DNA from: Viscum album
Taxonomy: Eukaryota; Streptophyta; Magnoliopsida; Santalales; Viscaceae
DNA: 64,000 bases
NCBI GenBank assembly: GCA_963277665.1
Contig: OY728128.1
Span: 1,870,366,988 to 1,870,430,987, forward strand
Direction of reading: 5' to 3'
The position numbers and the translations under genes are program-made. This document shows, piece after piece, positions 1 through 9,269 of this stretch (its first letter is position 1; each line of letters starts with the position of its first letter). The notes under the pieces were generated by a model, which was not told the origin of the DNA, ran no database searches, and worked only from the letters and a program-made list of their open reading frames with translations.

Positions 1-1
1 T

Positions 2-307
2 GGTGAGGTGCCTTAACGGTTAGATCTTCAACCTCAGTTGCACTTGGTGCAAAACGTTTTCCTCATATTTCAGCTAAGGAGATATGTACATGATCCTTGG
101 CACATCATTGACTGGGGTGAGTTGTACATCAATTATGGGGTGACATTTTTGGAGTTTCCATTGTTGATTGAGGATCGACAGGAGCATGTCCTTGGTGGGT
201 GCTCCATACCTCTAGTGCGCGTACACTGGTAGCACGAGAACCTCCAGAAGAGAACATGGGAGCGGGAGGCTCAGATTCATGCTCAATACCCCCACTTGGT
301 TCCCTAG
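2..307 (+). pseudogene. Ty3/gypsy pol C-terminus (chromodomain end), broken
   Basis: This is the last part of a Ty3/gypsy polyprotein: the end of integrase and the group II chromodomain-like tail. Read in one frame it gives GEVP at the start, then QLRRYVHDPWHIIDW, IPLVRVHW and TWEREAQIHAQYPHL, a pattern typical of Tekay-type plant chromoviruses. In an active element this tail would steer integration into heterochromatin. Two in-frame stops break it (TAA at 14-16, TAG at 230-232) before the expected terminal TAG at 305-307. It lies 46 bp upstream of the LTR at 354, the normal spacing for the 3' end of such an element. The rest of the element is to the left of the window. Confidence 0.85.
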
Positions 308-340
308 TTTGTGTTGTGGATTTTAGGGACACAAATCCCT

Positions 341-353
341 GATGTGGGGAGAA
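341..353 (+). other. Polypurine tract before 3' LTR
   Basis: The purine-rich run GATGTGGGGAGAA directly abuts the TG of the LTR at 354. In LTR retrotransposons this tract primes plus-strand DNA synthesis. Its position fixes the LTR start. Confidence 0.75.
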
Positions 354-596
354 TGTAAAGACCCTGATTTTTTCATGTAATTCTTTTAAAATTATATGGT
401 AATATTACAATTCCACAAAAATTGACAGAACGTGATTACGAGGCCCGGTGTGCCCAGAATGAATTTTTAAACTTTTTTTCTGGTACGTTTAGTAAACACG
501 TGAGCGGCATTTTGTAACTTTTAAACTGGTGCTCAGAATTGAAATATGATGACATCGTTGAACTCCTAGCACTTATATTCACTTAAGGAGACCTTC

Positions 597-879
597 ACCT
601 CGACCGCAACAGGTCGAGGTAAGAAGTTATTTTTTCAGATATTTTGTGGGAGGGTTAGAAAAATAATAAAATAAAATAATTACTTTTATTTTATTTTTAA
701 ACCCTCCCATTTGAATCATGAAGGTGGGAACCACACGAGTGTGGTCGGGAATTTAATGATGAGAATTAAATGCCTAGTTACACAAAATGTGTAACCACAT
801 TCCTCTTTAATTAATAGGATTCATTAATTCTAAATTAATAAATCAACTTGTTAATTAAGAGTTATTTTTAATAACTCTT
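597..879. repeat. Cluster of six short hairpins inside LTR I
   Basis: Six separate inverted repeats follow each other within 283 bp: 597-605/612-620 (ACCTCGACC, 9 bp, 6-nt loop); 647-656/700-709 (TGGGAGGGTT, 10 bp, with A/T-rich partly complementary inner arms); 730-736/739-745 (ACCACAC); 751-757/765-771 (ATTTAAT); 777-783/789-795 (GTTACAC); 857-866/870-879 (AAGAGTTATT, 10 bp, 3-nt loop). The stems are perfect apart from the inner part of the second. The function is unknown. Confidence 0.75.
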
Positions 880-1399
880 GGAATCTCCCCATTGATGTGA
901 CAACATTAAATATTAACTTATTAATTTGGAACCACACCTCTCATGAGGAAATGGGTTGGCAAATGAGAGCCTTTGGAGAAACATCCTCCAAACGAAAAAC
1001 CTCTCCAATGAAGAACGCTCTCCAGATCAAGAATGAGGAACCGACTTTGGAGCCTGTTGCGAGAGTGATGGATGTCAGTGACTTCATCATCTTAATCTCC
1101 TTCCTCACACAATCTCCAAATAGAAAACAAGGTAGAGGTTTTAATTTGAATTATGATTAAAACTTTTTATTGATTCTTCATATTCTTGATTCACATCGAC
1201 GATGGCCAAACAAACCTGGCTATCGTTCGGCATTTATACCTCGACCCTTTTCTTTCTCTCATCGCATGTTCTTCGTGTGTTCTCGACACCAAATAACTAA
1301 GCATGCTGAAAACACAATTTCTCATTGATCACAACATATGGACATGCAAATTGAAACCCAAGGATCGTGAATATGTGAACGTCATAATTTTCAGGCTTG

Positions 1400-1900
1400 G
1401 AATGAAGATGCAAAGGCTCGCTGAAGAACACGGCGGTCGGCACTCGGCCAACTGCATGGAAGGAGGGCAGTGCACGTCAGCACTGGCAGAAGAGAAGGTC
1501 ATGGCCCATTGGCCGCAATGGAGCAGGGTGGTAGCTGACACGTCAGCCAGCCATGTGGCGAAGAAGCGACACACATCCGCACTACTGGAGCTAGAGACGG
1601 TAGCCGCTTGGCCGCAGTGGAGGACGGAGGGTGGCCAGCTGCTCCGGCTGGCCGTGTCACACCAAGCGAGATCTCCAAGTGATCCCAGGTGCCAGCAGGG
1701 TGATCGAACGGTCTGCTGGACCATTTGGGTAAACTGTGGGGGCACCTGCCCCCTGGGTGTCGGCTAGGGAGGACCCTGCCACAGAGGGCCACCCAACAGT
1801 GGGCTGCACTGTGGGCCATTCCTTGCAGGTCGCGCACACCGTGGCCCAGGCCAACCGGGCCGGACCTGGACCAGGTCGGGTCGGGCCAGGTCGGACCGAA
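1400..1900. other. GC-rich block within LTR I
   Basis: A segment of about 500 bp is clearly richer in G+C than the AT-rich surroundings, with words such as GGCCAGGTCGG and CCGGGCCGGACC. It produces long open frames on both strands, as expected from low A+T rather than coding. It may be the unmethylated or promoter part of the LTR or a captured fragment; I do not recognise a gene in it. Confidence 0.5.
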
Positions 1901-2312
1901 CTCGGGCCCATCTAAACACAGATACGCCTTTGTGGCCATATCTTGAAAATCGAGTGTCCATTTAATGATCTATGTGTGGTATCGGAATACTTTAATCGAG
2001 ATGGTCCTTTTGGTATACTCCAATTGAGTTTTGGATAAAGTTGGAGGATGGTCGGGTTGGATCGAACCAGAATCCAACCAGGCCCTTAGAATATAAATGC
2101 TAATAACTTATAGATTGGGCGTCCGATTAACGCATCATTTGTTGCGTTGGAACCCTTATGACTTGGAGGATAATCGGGTTAATTTTTGTGAGACTTTGTT
2201 CTGGTTAAAATATGATAGATGGATTGAGGAGAGGTTCTCCCAGAATCAATTGTGATCTGAGTGGGAATCCAATGGCTGGCAGTGAGGCGGAGGTTGGAGA
2301 TAGACCATACAG

Positions 2313-2620
2313 AGGTTAGTACCGAGCAATCCTGTGAGGGTTAGCACTGATTCTATAGGGGTCAGATCCTATGTGGTTCAGTGCTCAGTGATCCTATGTG
2401 GGTCAGTGCATACCGATCTTATGTGGGTAGAATCCTATGTGGGGAAGTGCTCAACGATCCTGTGTGGTTCAGTGCATACCAATCCTGTGGGCGTTAGATC
2501 ATGTGTGGGTCATTGCTGGGGTTACTTACCTATCGATCCTGGGTGGATCAGATCCTTTGTGGGTCATTGTGTGGGTTAGTACTTATCTATCATGTGTGGG
2601 TCAGACTCCGTATGGTCAGC
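2313..2620 (+). repeat. Degenerate ~25-bp minisatellite in LTR I
   Basis: Irregular tandem copies of a unit like GATCCTATGTGGGTCAGTGC recur through this stretch, with unit length about 25 bp and insertions in some copies (for example from 2364, 2389, 2456 and 2538). The open frame through it (2334-2579) merely repeats Y-V-G-type peptides and is not a gene. Confidence 0.7.
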
Positions 2621-2718
2621 AACAGTATCTCTTAACAGAATAAAATGATCTAGCTTCGTGACTGATCATTTGTACTTCTATACTTCACTTATACCTGGTG
2701 TGATCTGAGTCTCTTACC

Positions 2719-2800
2719 TTCTTGGTGTTACCTATGTGGTACTTTTCCCTTCATGGTGTTACCTGTGTGGTACTTATACCTTCATGGTGTTACCTTTGTA
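2719..2800 (+). repeat. 31-bp tandem repeat, about 2.7 copies
   Basis: Units begin at 2719, 2750 and 2781 with TTCTTGGTGTTACC, TTCATGGTGTTACC and TTCATGGTGTTACC, a constant 31-bp period. The third copy decays after about 20 bp. Confidence 0.75.
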
Positions 2801-3394
2801 TATCTTGATAAATTAGGTATATGTATGGGCATATACCTAAGTATTGTTGATGACTATTGCTTCCTGCTTTGTGGTTTTTCATTTGTGGAACTCTAGGAGA
2901 CCTATGAGGGTCTCGGGGTCCTTACTGGGTATCAGTATACTCACCCCTGCACTAGCTACGCCCGCACCTTGTTGTGTCTTATGCAGATGATTGATAGCAC
3001 TGATTGAATTCAAGGGTACCAGGCTAGAGTATGATCGGAGGTGGGCATAGACTAGACGATCTGTAGGGATGAACGTTCAAGATATGTACCTACCCTTCAG
3101 GTAGGGTCCTTGGAGGGTGTTCATAGGAACTGTTGTTTTTTTAGTTTTACTTGTACTTTCCATTAGGGCTTGTATTTTTTCCCCCTTTACTTACTGTACA
3201 CACTCTTTTTACTTTATAGTTTACCTTGTGGTTGTATCTTGTTGTGTGCTTGGTTTGGTTGAGATTATTGGTTTAGAGGAAAAGCCTTCCTAGTTTTAGG
3301 GATATACTTTTCTGGTGCTAGTCGCCAGCCCCTGGCCTATGGAAGGTGGGATTTGGTTAGTCATGAAACGAGCCCTGAGGGACGGGTCATGACA

Positions 3395-3720
3395 ATAATA
3401 TTATCAATTAATCTTTATGAATCACATAGACCACCTGGTTCCTGAGGACACTTGTACCACAATAACTAATTCATCCCATGATGGATTCTAAATCATTCCA
3501 CATTATCAATTCACAATTTATTAAATAAGTTTTCATTTACTATCCATTATATTTGCCTTATTAAAATGGCAGATTGAAACCATAGTCAAAGGCCATCAAT
3601 TGGTTTTAGATTGTCATGTATAGGGCCCTATGGGCTTGGGAACCAACAGAACATGTCCTACACACACACACATACATATCACACTATGGGCTTTGGAAGA
3701 AGCTTGGAAAGTCCCAATCA

Positions 3721-3774
<54 letters not shown>

Positions 3775-5140
3775 CCATGATGGGATTTGGAAGTATCATA
3801 CCATGTCCCACACATAAGACCACTTCTCAGACATGTATATCACATAATCATTTATATCACATATATCACATATCACATCACGTATGATTTATCAAAATCA
3901 ATCATTTTTTCACAATTACCCAACATAAAATTCAATTAATTAATTCACTTATTAATTAAACCAAGAATATTAATTAATTAAACAAACAATTAATCATTCA
4001 TTAATTCAACATACAAATAATTAATTCACCAATTAATTATCCCCAATTCACAATTTAACCATACTCATAAATTTGTTAATAAATTATACAATTAAATAGT
4101 CACAATATTACATAATTAATTCAATAATCAATTATCAAATTCAAAATCCCAATATCTCATAATTATTTCCCCAATTAATTATTTAATTACCCAATCCATA
4201 AATCTAAAAATATAAAAATTATCTCAATCAATAAATTTAACACATTAATTAATTCAACTGTGGATTTCAATTTCTAAACAAATCTAGTAATTATACAAAT
4301 TTCATGCACAAAATCAAATCACGACTATAGGATTTGGAAGTAAGACCACCTACCTCAATTTTTTGATGAATATTTCCTAATGGAAATCTATAAAATCGAT
4401 CTAATTATGATATATATTAGAAACTAGATGTAAAACCCTAAATCAAGATTAAATACATCAAGATCTTATGAATAAAGATCTATATCTACAAATCATAGAT
4501 CTAGATCTCATGAATTAGTTTAGATCTAACAAAATAGTGGATAATTTACATCAAATTGACAAGAAAAGAATAGTGGATAATTGGTAAATCATCGAAATGA
4601 GATCCACTTATAGGGAGAGGAGAGAATCTTTGATTCATGCATCAAATTGTGAAGAACGGTGGTCAGATGGCATTGGAATCCCCTCAAAAAACTCTAAAAT
4701 CATCCAAATTCTTATTGTTATGAGTTTCGGTTGAATGAGGGATGTTTTTGGGGTTTGGGGAATTTTAAAAACAATTTTCGGAAAATTAAAATTACAGTGT
4801 ATAGTCTCTTAGTCATGGGCGAATGGTTTTCTCTAACCATGGGCCAAACATGCGCTAGTTATTTTTTGGATTAGTGGTTTTTATTTTTAGGGTGTACAGT
4901 TATAAAACCCATGTTCTAGCTATATAAACCCTCACTATCCCAAGATGTATGGTTTCTTGGGTTGGGTGGACTATTTTCTCTAACAATGCACCAACTGTGA
5001 ATGGCCAATTTTTCATCCATTTTTCTTAATTTTCACCCAAAACACCCCAAGTTAAAACCCAATTGAAATTTACATAAGTAAAACTGAACAAACCTAAATT
5101 CAATCCTGAGTTAACTCTATAAAATGTTCGGTATCTTACA
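3395..5140 (-). mobile_element. Truncated minus-strand LTR (family A-type)
   Basis: Read on the minus strand this begins TGTAAGATACCGAAC at 5140, preceded by a purine-rich GGATGAGAAAA. It runs leftward through blocks that match, loosely and in order, the LTRs at 33972 and 41341: a start TGTAAGATNC, a block like GTTGGTGCATTGTTAGAGAA, and a tail around 3395-3480. The match stops exactly where LTR I ends, so roughly the last 700 bp of the LTR are missing. The simplest reading is that element I inserted into it. It contains a CA/TA microsatellite. Confidence 0.6.
3724..3774. repeat. (AC)n(AT)n compound microsatellite
   Basis: About 17 AC units (3724-3758) run directly into about 8 AT units (to 3774). 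A shorter AC run lies at 3660-3672 and near-copies of ATGGGCTTTGGAAG flank both, which suggests a local duplication. Confidence 0.95.
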
Positions 5141-5425
5141 TTTTCTCATCCTGCTCATAGATAGTATGAAGATCTCATATATTATTCATCCATTTTTGAT
5201 TTAGTAATGTTACATTGTAATTTTTATTTTTCAAGTTTTTTTCAAAAAATTAAAATATGTTTATATTAAATTGGGGATATTAATTGAGTCTTTGGGGAAG
5301 CATATTTCCATAGTTTCATCGAGAGTTGAATATACCTTACCTCTCCTTGTTACGGTGTGATGAGGTTCACATGTTAGACTATTGGATCCTTTTATTAAAA
5401 AATATTTATTTAAAAATTAACTAGA

Positions 5426-5475
5426 ATTAATTAATTAATTAATATTTTATATTAATTAATTAATTAATATTTTAT
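5426..5475. repeat. Perfect 25-bp tandem duplication
   Basis: 5426-5450 and 5451-5475 are identical; each unit is four ATTA-type repeats followed by ATATTTTAT. Confidence 0.9.
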
Positions 5476-5670
5476 AATAATTATTTATTTTGGTAGTTTG
5501 GTTATGAGATCGGGCCTCGGGTGTTTTAGACAATGGTCAGAGGGGCTTGGAGAACCACTCGTAGAGTTTTAATCGACATTAAAAGGGGTTTCCCTTTGGT
5601 ATGAAGTGGGTTGTATATCTAATATCACTATAGTATAATTATTATTTATTTTTAATTCATTCTGATATGT

Positions 5671-5675
5671 GGTCT
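5671..5675 (+). repeat. Target-site duplication GGTCT (left)
   Basis: GGTCT directly precedes the TG of LTR1 at 5676 and is repeated at 24066-24070, directly after LTR3. Five base pairs is the size made by Ty3/gypsy integrases. Confidence 0.85.
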
Positions 5676-7910
5676 TGTAACACCCAAATGTTTTTATGAA
5701 ATGTTTTCTTTAAATAAATATAATTTTTCAGTAGCTTTATTTGCATGAAATTGTGAGTTACAAAAACACAAGACACCCTTATTATAAAATTATTGTTATA
5801 TCCTATCCATTATATTAGTAGTAATAAGTATAACTAACTTATGAAAATTCATTGTGAATTCTTTGGTTATCAATTATTTATGAAAATTTTAAAAAAATTA
5901 GATATTTTTATTTTTGTGTGAATTACTATTGGTAATGAAATTAATGATATATATCTATTATATAATTCATAAAATATTTTTGATATTCATCCCATGGATA
6001 TTTTATTCATAGCGTATGAATAAAACTTATTTTTTGTATAAAAAAATATTTTTTAAAGGGTAATTTTACACCTTTGAATGACGAACCAATTTTAAATTAA
6101 AATTTTGGCACATTAATAATTTTAATTTGACTATATTAACATTTTATTTTGAATCAGGATATAAAATTTTACTTTGGATGAATTTTTATATTCTATGATA
6201 ACTTTCATGTTTTTATGAATAGTAAAAATACAATATTTTTTATCTGAAAACAAATTTTTTCAACAAAATAATTTATATAATTAAATTATAGTACTGAATG
6301 TTTTTAAAGTATAAATATAATATATTTTTATCATTCAATATAATTTATGTCATTAGCATTAATTTTAAATTGAACCCCGATGTAAAAAAATTTCTATCTT
6401 CTGAAATATTTTTTCTTTTAAAACATGTTCTCTCTTTCCCCAAAATGGGATTAATTTTAATTTAATTATTTAAAATTATATTTTTAAAATTTTGATACAA
6501 TGGATTACATTTTTTGAATCGGTGGGTCTAAATTATGTTAATTTATTACTTTTATTTTTTGGACATTGTGAATATTAAATTTAGTATCTTTTTTATTACC
6601 ACAGTTAAGGGTAAATTAGGTAATTAAAGGTAAACATAATATTACAAAATTACTTAACACCTATAAAAATCCTATTAGATGATTAAATTATACCCTTATT
6701 ATCTATGGTTCGAAATGGAATCACTTAATGGACACTTTCCCTTGAATATGATATTAGTATTTTTAAAATCAATGAATGTGACAAAATGTCACACTCTCTT
6801 TTTATATAAGTATATTAAATCAAATATATGGATAAGTAGAAGATAACATCGGCTATAGGTAGTCCTTGGAATGAAAAAATAATTAACTACATCATAGTAA
6901 TTTATTTATAATTTTTCGAAATTAAATAATTATCATTAAGGATGACAAAATAGTGACATTGAAATTATTTTATTAATAGAAATATCAAATAAACGGTTTT
7001 AAAAATATTAAAATAAATATAATTTGAATTCAATAAGGTTCTCCACAAATTTTATTATAGATTATGACATGTTTGGAGTATATTAAATGTATTTTTTTAG
7101 AAATTAGTTTGATTTAATTGTATTTGTGATGGAATTATTTTTAAAAAATCCATTTATTTTATATGGATTATGATGGAATGATGTTTAAGGAACCTATTTT
7201 TTGTTTCTTGGGTTATGCTATGATGAATTTTTTATATTTTTTGGAGAATGTAATGATGATTTCATTATGAGATTGGTGGGACCTATATCTCCCTCTGATG
7301 CATTTGGTAAATATTTATATCTTATGAGATAGACATGGTTAGAATGGAAAGTAAATCTAGTTTAGAAATATAGGGCTAGAATAGCAAGTAAACCCAATTC
7401 AGTAATGAAATTTTTCCACTATGATGGTCTTGGAAATGATCCCTTAACAGTATGAAATGATTTTCTATGCTTATTTGTATGCCAAAAAACTTCATGTCTT
7501 AGGTTTTGATGTTTGGGAATATGTCTATTAATTATTTTATCCCATGAAATGATATCATGATCTTTCATATACAGGATAAGACTTTCAAATGTTAGGTTCT
7601 TAAGAATTATTATTAATATGTGATTGATATTTCTCTTGTTTACCATTACTGAGAATTTGATCTCACCCTTTCATATGTTTTCTTTCCCCAGGTCATGAAG
7701 AATGGTATTAAGTAAGATAAGTCAAAAAGTAGTTTACTTATGAAGAAATAATCAGGGATAATGTAGATGTTTTATGAACCAGTTGTTTATGTTTCCTAAT
7801 TTCTAAACACACTATACATATATGGTCCTGTTATGGATTTATTATATGTTGTAATGAATATACTTCAATTTTTATGTAATATCATTGTATGTGATGTATG
7901 GTTCATTATA
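5676..7910 (+). mobile_element. LTR1 of composite element, promoter deleted
   Basis: It starts TGTAACACCC and ends TTCATTATA, followed by the PBS. It is 2235 bp, against 3403 and 3380 bp for LTR2 and LTR3. The missing stretch of about 1.17 kb falls at about 7100, equivalent to about 14075-15240 of LTR2. The deletion removes the TATA box, leader and splice-donor-like site seen in the other two LTRs. The acceptor-like CCCCAG|GTCATG at 7690-7691 remains. Confidence 0.88.
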
Positions 7911-7912
7911 GT

Positions 7913-7920
7913 TGGTATCA
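7913..7920 (+). other. Primer-binding site, internal region 1
   Basis: TGGTATCA follows the LTR end by two bases. The 8 nt match the complement of the 3' end of initiator tRNA-Met, the usual primer for this class. Beyond it TAGGAA departs from the tRNA but is shared with 16061 and 36010, so it is a family trait. Confidence 0.8.
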
Positions 7921-8221
7921 TAGGAAATTAATAGTTAACCTTTGGAAACTAGGATGCTAAAGTCTTAGTAAGAACCCTTAGGATATGTCTAATTATAGGT
8001 TATAATCTTAGTGTTTTAGAAATGACCATGAATAATCAAGGATAAAACCTAACGTTTCTTATATTGAAAATTTATTCTGGATTATATGGTTTTCTTATTA
8101 TGATTAGTGTTGCTCAAAATAGGCTTCTTGGTTTTTGTCAATGGCTAAAACCTGAAATAACTGCATTAATGATGAATGTGATAGGAAATGCAATGATTTT
8201 CCTCTAGACAATACAAATTTC

Positions 8222-9190
8222 ATGGGATCTGGAATGAAAAATCTTGTATTTATGCTCACAAAACATTCTCAATCTATGAATTATGAAAGACATTCAAACA
8301 AGAAAAGGAGGGAGCAACATTCTGTTGACTCCTCCATGAGTCATCATCCACCTTCTTTCAACGGGTCTCTGAATCCATTAGTGGATAAAAAATTATTTAG
8401 TGCCACTGATAATATATTTTCAGTTCTACAATGATTTGAACATGATAAATTCAACTAACCATTCTATTGTTTGGATGATATGGTTAATAAATGGTGGAAT
8501 CTTATTAATAATATGAGGCAAAGAGATGAAATTGAATCCATGGAAAAGGACAAGTTCAAGAACATATTTTTTAATAATTATTTTCAACGTTTTCTTAAAA
8601 AAATATTTAAAAGTAGTTCCTTCAACTTAAGAAAAAATATGATGAATCTGTTGGTACCAACGAAATAAATTTCACAAGACTTTCATGGTATGCTTCTGGA
8701 ATTATTATCTAACCTGAGATTAAAATTGATTGATTCTTTAGTGGTTTAAAACCAGGTTTCTTAAAGGAATTAGGCATTAGTGACTTTAATATCTATGAAG
8801 AAATAATTTGATGTTCTCTCAAGTTTGAAATGGATATTGCAATAATGCATTAGTCCTATGGATTTGATAAGAAGAGAAAAATGGAGTTAAAAGGAAAATC
8901 TAAAGACCACGCTGGAAAAAAAAGATGTGGTTTACCTTATGATCAATGTGTGCAAAGAAACATGAAAAAATTTACCTTAGAGGGAATAATTAATGTTTTT
9001 AAGTGTGGAAAAAAGGTCATTAGGTAGTTGAATACTGATGTGATAGAAATAAAAATATCCAATGATTCCAATAGAGAAAAGGCTACACATAATACACCAC
9101 CTACACTTCAATGATATAAGTGCAATAAAATGAAACATTATTCAAATCAATGCCCTAATCCAAGGTTTATTGATGATGATCGATGTTAAT
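8222..9190 (+). pseudogene. gag of composite element, copy 1 (broken)
   Basis: Gag would form the particle and bind the RNA. The retrotransposon-gag domain is visible as HHPPSFNGSLNPLVDKK near 8340, then KWWNLINNMRQRDEIES (8490-8545) and FKNIFFNNYFQRF (8560-8600). Stops and frameshifts separate the blocks. Downstream, the spacing and the comparison with copy 2 show three CCHC zinc-knuckle sites: the first at about 8950 has Tyr for the first Cys, the second at about 9000 keeps one Cys, and the third near 9115 has TGA in place of the first Cys but keeps KCNKMKHYSNQC. The start codon is uncertain. It lies in the normal place between PBS and protease. Confidence 0.78.
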
Positions 9191-9269
9191 AAACTCTTAA
9201 GGACAAAGAAAAAGGAAATCTACATGCAATCACTATTAGTAATGTTGAATACGATAATGAAGTGATGAG

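Larger units (their letters stand above)
354..3394 (+). mobile_element. 3' LTR of Ty3/gypsy element I (3.04 kb)
   Basis: The LTR starts TGTAAAGACCCTGA right after the polypurine tract and ends GGGTCATGACA. These TG...CA ends and the downstream position relative to pol mark a 3' LTR. Only this copy is in the window, so the ends rest on motifs, not on a paired LTR. It contains a cluster of hairpins (597-879), a GC-rich block (1400-1900) and two tandem-repeat patches. Immediately after 3394 the sequence becomes a truncated LTR on the other strand, as expected if this element jumped into it. The predicted target duplication on the right is ATAAT (3395-3399); its partner would lie left of the window. 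Confidence 0.8.
5141..5675. other. Unclassified relic sequence, left of composite insertion
   Basis: No gene is visible. It was contiguous with 24071 onward before the composite element inserted. Most is AT-rich, with a perfect 25-bp tandem duplication at 5426-5475. A less AT-rich patch at 5490-5600 (GAGATCGGGCCTCGGGTG and neighbours) looks like a decayed fragment of another repeat that I cannot identify. Confidence 0.5.

Noticed and set aside
1303..1939. Overlapping long open frames on both strands (1303-1767, 1329-1745, 1499-1939)
   Set aside because: They lie in the GC-rich part of an LTR, overlap one another on both strands and show no domain; low A+T alone removes stops.
2334..2579. 81-codon open frame with repeated peptide
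   Set aside because: It is the translation of the 25-bp minisatellite.
3308..3314. TTTTC before TG, as a possible target duplication for the minus-strand LTR ending at 5140
   Set aside because: It falls within the body of LTR I, and the minus-strand LTR match stops at 3395, so the agreement is by chance.
3611..3887. Open frames on both strands with His-Thr, Cys-Val or Tyr-Ile runs
   Set aside because: They are produced by the AC/AT microsatellite.
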